From Paraphysomonas bandaiensis (taxonomy: Eukaryota; Chrysophyceae), in assembly GCA_965644295.1 (NCBI GenBank), contig CBFFRP010000152.1:1-64000 (forward strand): a stretch of DNA of 64,000 nt, read 5' to 3'. Positions 45,101 to 56,379 of this stretch are shown one piece after another (the stretch's first letter is position 1; the number at the start of each line of letters is the position of its first letter). The position numbers were made by a program, and so were the translations under genes. The notes beneath the pieces were generated by a model that ran no database searches, was not told the DNA's origin, and saw nothing but the letters and a program-made list of their open reading frames with translations.

Positions 45101-48100
45101 CGGTCTACCAAGACAGCAGTGATGGTTGATGGCATATCTTCCGGCTCTAAATCTGTTGAGTCAGTAGGAAAAGCAGCAATATCCACATATTTATTTTCGT
45201 CTTCCTCAAACCTTGCATCTAGCCCCATCTTAACTTGATCCAAAACAGATTCTGCAATTCGTTGTTGCTTTAACTTCAACGCTAGCGCCCTATCACTTAT
45301 TGATACAGACTCATCAGAACCTGCAGTAACATAGAAGGAGCGTGAGTCCAGGTAAACTCGCTCGACAGCGTACTGAGAGTCCATCTTCATTGCATTCATT
45401 AACTCAGACATCAGCGAATCTGTTGCCTTGAAGCTTGCCTGATCCGCCACTGGACAAAATATCGATTTAAGCAGCCCTATCACTCTTGAAGTCAACAACC
45501 TACCTATTCGTCTCAATTCCTCGGTAAGTACCGTCTCCTGCATGGCATCTAGTTTGGCTCGGAACTTCTCGGCATAGTCCATGTACTCCTTCATCCAGTC
45601 TCCAGCAAACCCTAGGTCTTTATCGTTCTCAACGAGCTCAATGCGAAGTTTCAAATGCTCACACAATCGTTCCATGACAAAGTCTTCATCAGTTAACCAT
45701 TTCACTCTATCTATGGTGTCTTTAAACCTCTCTGTCAGAATCAAACTACAGTTAGTGCAATTAAAGTACTCTTGGCGGTCTACCTTTTATGACGGCTAGT
45801 CGTCTGCAATTTCCTCTGATATGATGTGTCAGCCACCACTTAGTGGAATTTATATGCTCTATTCGATGTGTACATGCCCCTCTTTTCAAAAACAAGCTTT
45901 TAACTTTAGCGTTGAGATGAAAAAGTTCCTTCGGTTCAAGAGAGTTCATGCCTGCTTGCAGAATTATTTCGTTTTTTCTGTGCTCCTGCTTAAATGCTTT
46001 CCGTTGCTCCCTTAACTTCTCCTCCATTTTAGGAAATTTCTGTATCAGCTCCAACCAGTGCGTATTGTTTGCCTCTATCATCTGACACACTTTTCAGCTG
46101 TATAGTACACAAAATGAGAATGTACCTGAATAGCTTGACAGTATTCCTCGAATATATCAGAAAATAACTTATTACGAGCATTAACCCTCCGTTGCTGTAC
46201 ATCGTAGAGCACCCGCTTCTCAACAGCTGCTTTCCTAATCGCAAGTCTACGTGCCTCTTCTTTTGCGGACTTTTTTATGTATTTCTTTTTCTTCTTTTTG
46301 AAATCTACACGGAATTTAATACCCACCTTCTTCTGGAAATACAACCTCACGGAATATACTCTATAACGTCGCTGTATGACGACTGCAGCGCGATGAGCAT
46401 TGTCACACCTAAACGATACGTCTTCCAATTTTCGCTGATTTGCTTTCGCACGGACGTATTTCCTGGCTACAAGCTGTCGATAGCAGTTGGCGATTTTCGT
46501 AGCAGCATTATGTTTTTGAGCGGATTCTTCAGCCGCCTTGGCCGCCTCAATGGCCTTCTTTGCAGCGAGTTGCTCCATTTCCTTAGCAAGATTCCGTTCC
46601 TTCTGAATTCTTTGTATCTCCGCACTGCTTTTCAAAAATCCAACCAAATATCTAGCAAATATACATTAATCCGATATAAAATAGATACCATGCATGTGCT
46701 CACTTGATGTCATAAGTTGCTTTCTGAACCATATCCATATGATATATAAGTGATGTATTCGACTCTTTTACGTGAACGACCCGCGGCTCTATCATATCCA
46801 TGTGATGGTTACGCTTGGAACCATCCACATGCGCCTTAAAAGCACAAAAAAAGCAATATCCTTTCACACAAACTTTGCAGAAAATTAACCGAAGCCTCAA
46901 GCCGCACAATTCACAGTGCAGGGTACGCTTCATATTTTGCCGAACTTCAAATCCATTTAGCATAGGGTCAAATAGCGTGGTATCTGATGCCGGCTCTTCT
47001 CGATGGGGCTCGATAGGCCAGAAAGTAAAAGTATATTGGTGTACTTTTTTCTGCTCACTGTCACGGCTAATATTTTCTAATCCAAAAGTGAGAGCTGCTT
47101 GAGAGGCATACATGGACTGCGCTGCGCCTTTGATAACGACATCACTCCGCAGAAGCGCAGGCGGATCACTGAAAAAGGCTAGCTTTCTACCATCAGCCCG
47201 AGAAACGTACGGTTTTTTATCAAATGCCTGGGGAACAATGAATGGGAGTTTTGGAGCCAGATCGAATTTTGCAACAGCACCACTAGACGCATATTCAATA
47301 TCTGGTACATTCGTCCGATTGGCTTCAATGCCCTTAATCATATCTTGTACCTCTTTCTTTTTTCTTGCAATTTGGTACGCTTTTACTCTCTCTTGATATT
47401 CACCCCTCGTGGAAAAGCTGCCGAGTGATGCCATTAAATCGTCGCCTTCCTCTGGAGCGCATGAGTGAATGACCGTCTTCCAAAATGGAGGAAGTTTCAT
47501 ATATATCTGAGCAAGAATGTATCTATCTGAGAGACGGACAATCATTCCCCTGGCAATTTTCTGTATCTTTTTCGCGGAATCATTCATGGATTTAATACGC
47601 ACGAATGTGGTGCGACCTTTCCACCCTCTCACGATTCGTTGTACCAGAACGATAGATCGCAACAGCGGTAAAAGATTCTCACGAAACTTGCGTTGAATTC
47701 TTGTCGCACAATCAATAATATATAAGCGGTCCCTGATCAGTGATAGTTTGTATTCTCGACGCTTATACCTATACCATCTTTGCAGATACTTCGTCGTGTT
47801 CACTAGTTTCAGTTCACGATAGCTTACGGCTTTGCGGTATACAAATTGGATTTTTCTAGCCGCCCACTGCTCATCCATCTGGCGACGGATAAAGCTGTCG
47901 CGATACGCCCATATATCGCGCTTAGAATGAGGAAAGAGTCCACCCCACTCGTATGTTTTTCCGTCCAAGATTGTCGAATGAGTTGAATAGCAACTCCTCC
48001 CGAAAACAGCATGCCAAAATGTCTTCGGGTTTTCAAGATTCGCACTCTTCACTAGGTTTCTCAAGGTTACCGATGCCCCACTGCTCATCGACGAGTTCTG

Positions 48101-49966
48101 ACGCTTAAATAAGCTGGCCGCCGTGCTGAGACGACTTGTTCGCCTTGAGTCAGTAGAGTTCCTTCCAGTAGGAGTACTAACCCCGCTTCCCCTAGATGAT
48201 ACAGTTTCGTCATCCTGCGAATGCTGCTCTTCATTTCCTTTGTCATTCAACTCAACTCCAGAATCTGCAGGGCCCCGAGGAAGAGTGACATGCTCCAACG
48301 CAAAACACTTAGACAGTACAGCTGCCATGCCAGGAATTGATAGCTTATCTGCGCCCAACAAATCCAGTCGCTTCAAAAATAAATGTCCTGCAAAATCTGA
48401 TGCTTCCCCACGACCACCCCGTAACCAAGATGAGGTCATTGTGATACCGCACTGGTTGCGTATGTCCAGTACACGTAGACGCCGCAGATACATAAAAATT
48501 GCCTTGAGTGTGTTATCCGTGTACTGCTGCACTCTTCCCCCCCATGCATCTGTATTACCAACGACAGTGCCGATGTGAAGTTCCAGCAGCCCTGGACATC
48601 CTTCGCAGAGCCTCTCAATTCCCTCTTCACCAAGTCCAAGACAGTCATTTGCCCGTAGAATCTTTAAATTGTGACAGTGGCTCCCCAGAGCGGCCAGAGC
48701 CGCGTTGTCAATACGCGATAAACCAGAAATAGTAAGCTCTTCCAGTGACGTATGAGAGGTGGCCATCATTGCCACGCCGGTTGAAGTCACGAGTGCACAG
48801 TTGTGCATTAGAAGCCGCTTCAACCTGGACTCACCAGCTGGCAGGTCCAGTCCGTTGCAGAACATGTCGTCAGTAAGCCCAGCGTTTCCAGATATATCTA
48901 ATGACTCCAGTACTACACAGTATTCTAGCACTCTACGCACTGCAACAGACTCTAGCTTACGAGTGCCCAAATATGATATGTCAAGGTGAACAAGAGTGCG
49001 CCTGCACTGACAGCCTGCAATGAGTACGACCGAACTGGAGTCGACTTGCTTGCAGTTCCGGATGTTAATACGCTTCAAGTGTGGGCTACCAAGAGCAAGT
49101 CCTTGTACAAACCCATTTTCCACCTGTGGAATTGCGGATAAATCGACCGTTTCCAGATCAGGTAATGCAGCACCAATCCAGTCTAAAGAGTCTGTCAATA
49201 GTGGGCAACCAGAAACATCTAGGTGTCGAATAGATCGAGTGACGTACTGCTTCATTGGTTTTTCACTAAAACCATATGTAGAATCAGCAGTGATTACTAT
49301 ACCAACAAAAGTAAGACTGGTGCAACTCGACACATCCAAATCATCCAGCTTTAAACATTCAAACAGTACCCGTTTAACGCCAACATGTGTGACGTTAGAG
49401 TTATTCGAGCATTTAAATGTTGTCAGCACGTCACAAAAAGCGGAGTTCGAAATAGCAAACAGCGCGGTGTCGGTAATATCAGGACAGTTTGAGACATCGA
49501 GACCAGATAGGTGAGGCAACTGACTTGCAAATGATTCGACATCACTATCCTGCAAAACAGACACACCTTTAAGGTTTAAATGTTGCAATTTCGAAAGAGC
49601 ACAAATGTAGCCTAATCCAACTTCTGTTAATAAACTACAGCTCGATAAATTAATAGATTCCAAACTATCAGCAAACGCTCTTAGATTGAACACAAACTTA
49701 TCATCCACTTCATCATTGTCAGATACATTAATATCTTTCAACTGGAATCCATCTAATTTATATCCATTTAATGCCTCTTGTATATTACTCCAATATCTTA
49801 AATCTAATGATGATACAGGTGATCCTTGTTGATGTAATGTGTGATACTGTAATGTATCAGTGTCCGGACAGTGACTATATAAATATTTCTTTAATGCACA
49901 TGGTACTGTACCGTCTTTACTTCTTTGAAAATGTGGATGAGGTTCTGGTGGTTTGATATGTTTCAT
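42123..49966 (-). CDS. Giant LRR-IQ-B-box-coiled-coil-EF-hand protein (~2,430 residues)
   Basis: Twelve exons: 49966-46704, 46651-46126, 46081-45784, 45731-45504, 45449-44890, 44837-44730, 44674-44517, 44468-44293, 44246-43786, 43736-42700, 42649-42415, 42359-42123. All join in one frame, 2,428 residues. Domains: AMN1-type Cys-containing leucine-rich repeats (about 60-610; e.g. ESINLSSCSLLTEVGLGYIC); an IQ cluster (about 690-810; RKIQFVYRKAV, VLVQRIVRGWKG, KKIQKIARGM); a B-box-like zinc module (1014-1055; CELCGLRLRLIFCKVC, YCFFCAFKAHVDGSKRNHH); more IQ motifs in exon 2 (AAVVIQRRYRVYSV); long coiled coils (exons 3-8); an MABP-like beta repeat pair in exon 9 (GDVFLWFEMS, DIYLWIHKID); and degenerate EF-hands ending FRLQYTMREKSMGEDWW. 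Intron 45450-45503 is 54 nt and reads through in frame. I start at MKHIKPPEPHPH; an ATG 69 bases upstream is also in frame. Function unknown; a calmodulin-binding cytoskeletal or ciliary scaffold is plausible (inference). Confidence 0.85.
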
Positions 49967-50913
49967 TATATGAATGAATGTTGAATGAGTGTGTGAGTGA
50001 TTGATTAATGTGATCAATACATGTAAGGAGTTCAAGTCTTATGTATAGTGTATATATACATATATATATATATAGAGGTGATGTATTACTGTATCGTGAA
50101 TAGAGTAACAGTACTCATAGATACTGTAGTGAGGATCAAGTAACAACTCAATAGAGTTAACAGAATGATTTATAAGAAGAAGAAATTCTACTTAAAGTGT
50201 ATGTGTACACACACAGAGCACATGTACAGTAACTGCCTGCTATACCTACCTACCTACCTACCTACCTACCTACCTACCTACCTACCTACCTACCTACCTA
50301 CATACATACATACATACATACATACATACATACATACATACATACATACATACATACATACATACATACATACATACATACATACATACATACATACATG
50401 TACACATACATACATACATACATACATACATACATACATACATACATGTACACATACATACATACATACATACATACATACATACATACATACATACATA
50501 CATACATACATACATACATACATACATACATACATACATACATACATACATACATACATACATACATACATACATACATACATACATACATACATACATA
50601 CATACATACATACATACATACATACATACATACATACATACATACATACATACATGCATACATACATACATACATACATACATACATACATACATACATA
50701 CATACATACATACATACATACATACATACATACATACATACATACATACATACATACATACATACATACATACATACATACATACATACATACATACATA
50801 CATACATACATACATACATACATACATACATACAGACATACATGTGCAGGGTATCCTTGTGTTACTATTTCTCTGTAGAGATCAAAGATTGTTGATTCCA
50901 TATCACTCGTGAC
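49967..50913. other. Divergent intergenic region dominated by a CATA array
   Basis: Upstream region shared by the giant LRR gene (-) and BKACE (+). Most of it is the tetranucleotide array listed next; 50040-50240 is AT-rich with nothing recognised. Confidence 0.5.
50244..50834. repeat. (CCTA)n-(CATA)n compound microsatellite, ~590 bp
   Basis: About 13 CCTA units (50244-50298) followed by about 130 CATA units with two TACATGTACACA interruptions near 50395-50460 and single variants at 50655 and 50835. It ends about 80 bases before the BKACE ATG. All long open frames across it are artefacts. Confidence 0.97.
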
Positions 50914-51876
50914 ATGTATACTACACGAAACATTACTCGCTTGCCTTGTTCTTGTCTTCGACGACTATCAAACACTATCAGTAAAGATAAAGTTGTCGTG
51001 ACTGCTGCATTGAATGGTATCTTAACTGATCCTGCTAAGTTTAATATTCCAGTCACACCTGATGAGTTAGCAGTGGCTGCATCAGAGGCATATGATGCTG
51101 GTGCTTCAGTTGTGCATATTCACTTCCGTGACCAAAGGCCAGGCAAGGGTCACTTACCTACTTGGGATCCTGACGTAGCCCGTAGTATATCAGATGCCAT
51201 ACGAGCTGCTCGACCTGATATTATTGTCAATTTTACTACTGGGACGGTTGGAGAGGTCGGACCAATGGGAGGGGGTCCTTTGGGACCTACTGGAGGACCG
51301 ATATCTTGCATGGAAGCAGGATTACCTGAAATTGCGGCACTTAACAGTGGTACATTGAACTACCTCAAGACGACAAGTAAAAAGACATGGGCGTGGCCTC
51401 CCATGGCATTCACTAACCCAGTTGAAAAAATTGATACAATGTTTAAGGCAATGGATCGGTTAGGAATTAAAGCAGAGTGTGAGTGTTTCGACACTGGTAT
51501 AGTGCGCAGTATCCGTATGTTCGAAGATGTGGGTATGCTGAAGCAACCCATAAATGTCAGCCTCGTAATGGGAGTTGCAAGTGGAATGCCTTGTCGACCG
51601 GAGTGGATTCCACTGCTTGTAGATGAGCTAAACGAAGAAACACAATGGCAGGTAATTGCTATTGGAAGAGAAGATGCCGTGTGGCCTACGCTGCGCCGGG
51701 CGGCTGAGCTGGGAGGGCACGTGCGCTCAGGGCTGGAGGACACATTTTATCTCCCTGATGGGAAACGTGCAAGTACTAGTGGTGCTTTAATCGAAGCTCT
51801 CGTAAAAATGGTTCGGGAGGTGGGTCGAGAGCCTGCAACTCCCGCAGAGGCGAGACTCATTCTCGGGTGCAGATAA
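50914..51876 (+). CDS. Beta-keto acid cleavage enzyme (BKACE/DUF849), mitochondrial
   Basis: 320 residues, no intron. The N terminus (MYTTRNITRLPCSCLRRL) is Arg-rich without acidic residues, a likely mitochondrial presequence. The TIM-barrel body matches BKACE: VVVTAALNGIL, GASVVHIHFRD (zinc-binding His pair), IIVNFTTG, CECFDTG, NVSLVMGVASGMP, GHVRSGLEDTFYLPDG (catalytic Arg/Glu-Asp strand) and a C-terminal helix with PATPAEARLILG. The family condenses a beta-keto acid with acetyl-CoA to give acetoacetate and a new acyl-CoA; the best-known member cleaves 3-keto-5-aminohexanoate in lysine fermentation. Substrate here unknown. Most homologues are bacterial; lack of introns among intron-rich neighbours is compatible with past lateral transfer. 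Confidence 0.9.
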   Translation: MYTTRNITRLPCSCLRRLSNTISKDKVVVTAALNGILTDPAKFNIPVTPDELAVAASEAYDAGASVVHIHFRDQRPGKGHLPTWDPDVARSISDAIRAARPDIIVNFTTGTVGEVGPMGGGPLGPTGGPISCMEAGLPEIAALNSGTLNYLKTTSKKTWAWPPMAFTNPVEKIDTMFKAMDRLGIKAECECFDTGIVRSIRMFEDVGMLKQPINVSLVMGVASGMPCRPEWIPLLVDELNEETQWQVIAIGREDAVWPTLRRAAELGGHVRSGLEDTFYLPDGKRASTSGALIEALVKMVREVGREPATPAEARLILGCR

Positions 51877-53299
51877 ACTGCCTATGTGTTATTCAATGAA
51901 GAATCTGTTTGTGATTTACTAAAATATTTCAAAATGTGGTGCCGTGTATTAGTAATAAAATATACTATTTCTATTTTTAAGCTATTATGCTTGCGTGGTT
52001 GCCTTTAAAGTACCATGAGCTACTTTCATGGAATGTTCGGCTCAAGAATTGAATAAACCATAAAGCTATATTATTGTAGAGAGAAGGAAGAGTCATTGTT
52101 TGGTTAGTACGATGATGCTATGTCGAACTACTCCTTGCTTATGTCAGAAATACCCCTTGCTTATATCACGTAACGAATATAGACTGGATAATAATCTTGT
52201 AGTAAAGAAATAATCTTGAAAGTTTCTTTGGATAAGAACAAGTTCAGTTTAAGTAGCCATAAAGATTTTTATATAAACCCTATGACGTACAAGTGGCACT
52301 GAGTTTATTCAAAAATTCCATCTAATATCCAGGACCCCAAAAATAAAATAGAATGAATAGATATCGCAGTTCGATTTGAGAAAATATATTTCCTACAAAA
52401 TCTACGCAGAATCATATTTTCATTTCACAACATACTATAGCAAGCCATAAGAGTATTTTCACCCCCTTATGAAGCACGTAGTATACGCTGTACTCTCAAC
52501 GGGAAACAACATATCTGATTACGAGGATTACTGCAGTTTTCGATTGTGAGGAATACGTCCTTGATGATGACAGGAGCAAATATAAGACTCACAAGCCGAA
52601 TTAATGACTTTCAGTATTATACATACTTTTTAAAATAATAACATTCAACTTGTCAGTCATCCGCTAATAGTGGTCATGATAATCTAAGAATTTATTGAAA
52701 AGTCAGGTTGTATTACTACCTTATGGCATACCACCACAACGCCCTCGTATAGCTCTCCTATGCATATATCTATCCTAATGTGTAATATGCAACGCAGAAA
52801 TCTCTTTCATTGCATCATGGGGTGCAGGCCACCACCACTATCTATTGGAAGTGATATTAGTGAATGTTGGATATAATCTATGTCCCATTTATAGTATATA
52901 GATATCACAACGGAACTATATTCCTCATTATACCGCCGTATATGTCGTATACAGCAGTTGACTATATATGGTATACGGACTACATCCATACCATATCCGG
53001 ATATACAGTGCTGTGTACACCACTACACCACTCATCGTACATAGTATTGCAGTGGAAGTGCATGCATACTCTATAGTGCATATCCGATCGCATATATATA
53101 CTACTGTATAGTACAGTACGACAAGTGTATATGTATCATAGCTATGTATATACATGTACTGCATATGTCTATATGAAGGAGTTCGTTACATATATACATC
53201 ATCCCACTCCAAGTTACTTACAATATATATACATAATAAGTCCAACTTGGGCATCAATCTACCTAACACTCTTCATCTATTAATTCTAATCTATCATCT
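51877..53299. other. 1.4-kb intergenic region, nothing recognised
   Basis: AT-rich sequence between BKACE and the EF-hand gene. The last 450 bases are rich in short palindromic GTATAC/TATATA runs. No exon, RNA gene or dispersed repeat was recognised. Confidence 0.4.
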
Positions 53300-54345
53300 A
53301 TGGGTTGTTGTTGTTGTTGTTGTCGTTCTAGTAAAGTATTTGTTGTGAGTGAGAAGCCTGGTCAAGGACCGGATTGTTTAGAGGCATTGAGAACTTTACA
53401 TCTATCTGATGAAGATATAAATAAAATCTATGCTGGATTTTTAGAATTTGATATCAGTGGTGATGGAACAGTTGATTTGGTGGAGTTTTTGACCATACTT
53501 AATATTGGTATGTATACATATGACTAGTACATAGTGTGTGTATATATGACTATATACATGTGATTGCAGAGGAAACACCAATAACTAGAGAGATATTTGA
53601 TGAACTGGACAATTCAGGAGATCACTCAATGACCTTTAAAGAGGTTTATATAGTATACTTCATGTGCTGTTGCTTGACCGTTGCTCTCGCAGTTCGCTCT
53701 CAACATATGGCACTATTGCGTAAAAGATAAGAAAGCAATTGCACAGATGGCGTTCGACATATTTGATATTAATGACAATGGTACCTTGAGTGATCAGGAG
53801 TTGAGGCAAATGGTTTCTGAAATATACGGCAAGAAGGGAATGTCGCATGATTTGAAAACTATTATGAAGAAGCTCGATAAAAACAAAGACAACCAGATAT
53901 CACGGTCTGAGTTTGTAAATGCGGCGCACCAGTTTCCCGCTTTACTTTTCCCGGCTTTCCATATGCAGGTACGTCGCACCATAGCATATGTAAAATTCTA
54001 GCATAATTTTGTGTGAAGACCACATTCCAGCAAAGGATTGGTGGCGAGGCTTTCTGGAAGGACAAGTGTCTACAGGCTTCAACGTATGCACATGTGATCG
54101 TCTTATGTTTTTATCATTCTGATTGTGGTGTGATGTGCAGCTTCATAGATAGTCCTGAAGTGCAGGCTTTGTTTGCCTCCAAAAAGACTGTACAGAAGCG
54201 AACTGAGTTGCGTCGAAAAAAAGCAGCTGCTATCGAGAAGAGTGACAGGAGCAGTAACAGGAGCAGTAACAAGGAACCTTCAAGCCGCGAAGAAGAAAGG
54301 TCTTCCAAGAGGCAATCGAAGTCAAGGAAGCAATCGAAAAAGTAA
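53300..54345 (+). CDS. EF-hand calcium-binding protein with polycysteine acylation N terminus
   Basis: Five exons (53300-53507, 53570-53643, 53693-53968, 54019-54083, 54141-54345) give 275 residues. The start MGCCCCCCRSS combines Gly-2 with six cysteines, a strong myristoylation/palmitoylation signal. EF-hand loops: FDISGDGTVDLVEF, LDNSGDHSMTFKEF, FDINDNGTLSDQEL and LDKNKDNQISRSEF; the first, third and fourth keep canonical ligands and the second is partly degenerate. They are followed by QFPALLFPAFHMQTTFQQRI and GGEAFWKD, a module also seen at the C terminus of the giant LRR/IQ protein. The tail is basic and Ser-rich (SNRSSNKEPSSREEERSSKR). It should be a membrane-bound calcium sensor (inference). 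Confidence 0.85.
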
Positions 54346-54992
54346 CTATTGTGGTATGTGTAGCACTAGATTGCGTTGTCAGGTAACTGCCGACATCGCG
54401 TCATGACTGCTGTATGAAACTCTCTCAAGTATGATATTCAGAGTTTTTTACAAACAATGCACTTTAGAGGTATATTACTGATTTAGTTGTGTGATTTCCT
54501 ATTCCGTGTACTACGTATTCTATTAGACTTTTGTCTTCTTCCTTTACTATTCGATTATGAAATTAGTTATACCGTTATACCGACTAAATAGCATAATTCC
54601 ACTGATATTTGTTGCGAAAGACAATTAATTTGTATTACCATTCTTATACTATGCTCTGCTGGTGTATTTTTCGTCCACATTATGAGACATCCGAAATACG
54701 ATTAGTGATATATAGCTTATGACTTATTTCCGAACACATTGGAATTTTTGGGGACGAAAACTCTACCATTCAAGTTATTAATTAAGTAGCAATTATCACG
54801 TAAATGGGATAAGTAGAAGTTACGAGTCTTGAGATATAGTAGATCCTTATTTCTACAAAAGTAAAAAAGCTGTATTTTGCACTTTATGACTAGTTCGTTG
54901 CCGCTGACGGAGAATTACGTCTACGTCGCGGCCAGAGGAGTGCTACAGGAGAAAATACACACCAAGGTAAACTAAAAACTAACAGTACAAGA
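54346..54992. other. Convergent intergenic spacer, nothing recognised
   Basis: About 650 AT-rich bases between the EF-hand and beta-hydroxylase genes. No exon or repeat recognised. Confidence 0.4.
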
Positions 54993-55816
54993 TCATTCAT
55001 CATCTTTTTGACTTTTGTTATCTTTGCCAGATCCCCAACCCTGATCCTTGGCATATCGGAACATTTCTTCAATAGAAGTTACCTCTTCAGGGTGCAGACT
55101 CGGGTGCCTAAATATAGAAATCATAAGCTCCTACGTACTAGTACGGCCCCATAACTACCATATATCAAAGAGAAGAACAACACGATCCTGATCGGTATTG
55201 TTCCACACGTAGTGCTCATAACAGTCGTCAAATATAATAGGCTCCCCAACTTTCCACTTTATATCATGACCCCCTGTATAGAATTAACAACCAGTCACCG
55301 CCAAAAATTGGTACCTATGTTCATTCCGCAGTCACCATCTGGCACTACTAAAGGAAGATGGCACCTCAGGCGAATGTTACACGGACCAGTATGAGGAGCT
55401 ATTTGAGAGTTTTTCTTCAGAGTGCTGAAAAACGCGTAACTAAACGGAACTGAATGCATCAATCCCGGTACAGACTCCAAAGCTAAAGTCGTTTCTGGAC
55501 AATTAACTGCAAATTCTGTTTGTTTGACTCCTTTCATTATATATGAACTCCATTCCCATGAACCCTTATGCAGAGTATGTTCATCTGTTTTCAATTTATA
55601 ATCAGATACTGTTGATGGTTTAGAATGCCATTTTTCATATTCTTTTATAATAATTGATGTACGTTTTTTTAATATATTAGTAAATTCAAAATGTTTATTC
55701 TCATATAATGGTTGTGCATGTAAACCAGGGAAGAAGAATATTGAAGGCATTGGCCGTGGAATGATGAATGTTTTACACATTGCAGATTGTACAATATCTG
55801 CCATATATTTAGACAT
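54993..55816 (-). CDS. Aspartyl/asparaginyl beta-hydroxylase family protein
   Basis: Three exons (55816-55315, 55273-55159, 55107-54993) give 243 residues. The family's iron and 2OG sites are present: QIAPHTGPCNIRLRCHLPLV supplies the first His and the basic 2OG-binding residues, and EPIIFDDCYEHYVWNNTDQD with RVVLLFDIWHP supplies the distal His and core strand; an upstream FFFPGLHAQPLYEN segment is also typical. AspH-type enzymes hydroxylate Asp/Asn in EGF-like domains with 2OG, O2 and Fe(II), although many protist members are soluble and uncharacterised. No signal peptide is obvious, so a cytosolic location is likely. Exon 2 encodes the region just after the His-containing strand. The short C-terminal tail is acidic/basic mixed. 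Confidence 0.88.
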
Positions 55817-56379
55817 GATAATAGATTAATAGTTGAAGTGATAAGATCAGATGAAAGGGTTAGGGATATATGAGGTGGTTTGGTTAATGTGCAGTCTATG
55901 CATATATATATATATAGTACACAGTAGAGCTTTACCACACTTACAGCCGGTTCTATTGCTTGTATATAAAAATCAGATACATTATAAAAATTAATAGAAA
56001 TTATACTTATAAATCGATAGAAATCCGACATTTTTAAGCTCTATATACACTGTACTGTACAATTACAATGTGTATGGATATACTGCTGTGTATATAGAGT
56101 GTATGTGGGTGGGTATGCCAATGAGACTAGAAAATCACCCTTTTCTCGTTGTTTTAGTTAAACATATTGTCATAAAAAAACAGCATCGAACAAAAAATCC
56201 TGGATTTTTTCCCCTCATCTCACACAGAGAATTTTGAGGGAGTGTGTGATCCGTAAATTGGATTCCTGGTATCTCGAATCCTCAGAATCATATGCAGTGC
56301 ACTGTCATACTATTATGCATACTTAGAAGCTAATCTCCATACCACAAACAAAGTGACAACAAGACCTGAACGTAATATA
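55817..56379. other. Divergent intergenic region, nothing recognised
   Basis: About 560 AT-rich bases between the beta-hydroxylase (-) and the unknown membrane protein (+). TATATATA runs occur near 55900. No exon recognised. Confidence 0.4.

Noticed and set aside
48123-49514. Plus-strand frames of 150-164 codons antisense to the giant gene
   Set aside because: Shadows of the LRR-coding exon; no independent motifs.
50290-50901. 180-240-codon open frames
   Set aside because: Artefact of the CATA/CCTA microsatellite.
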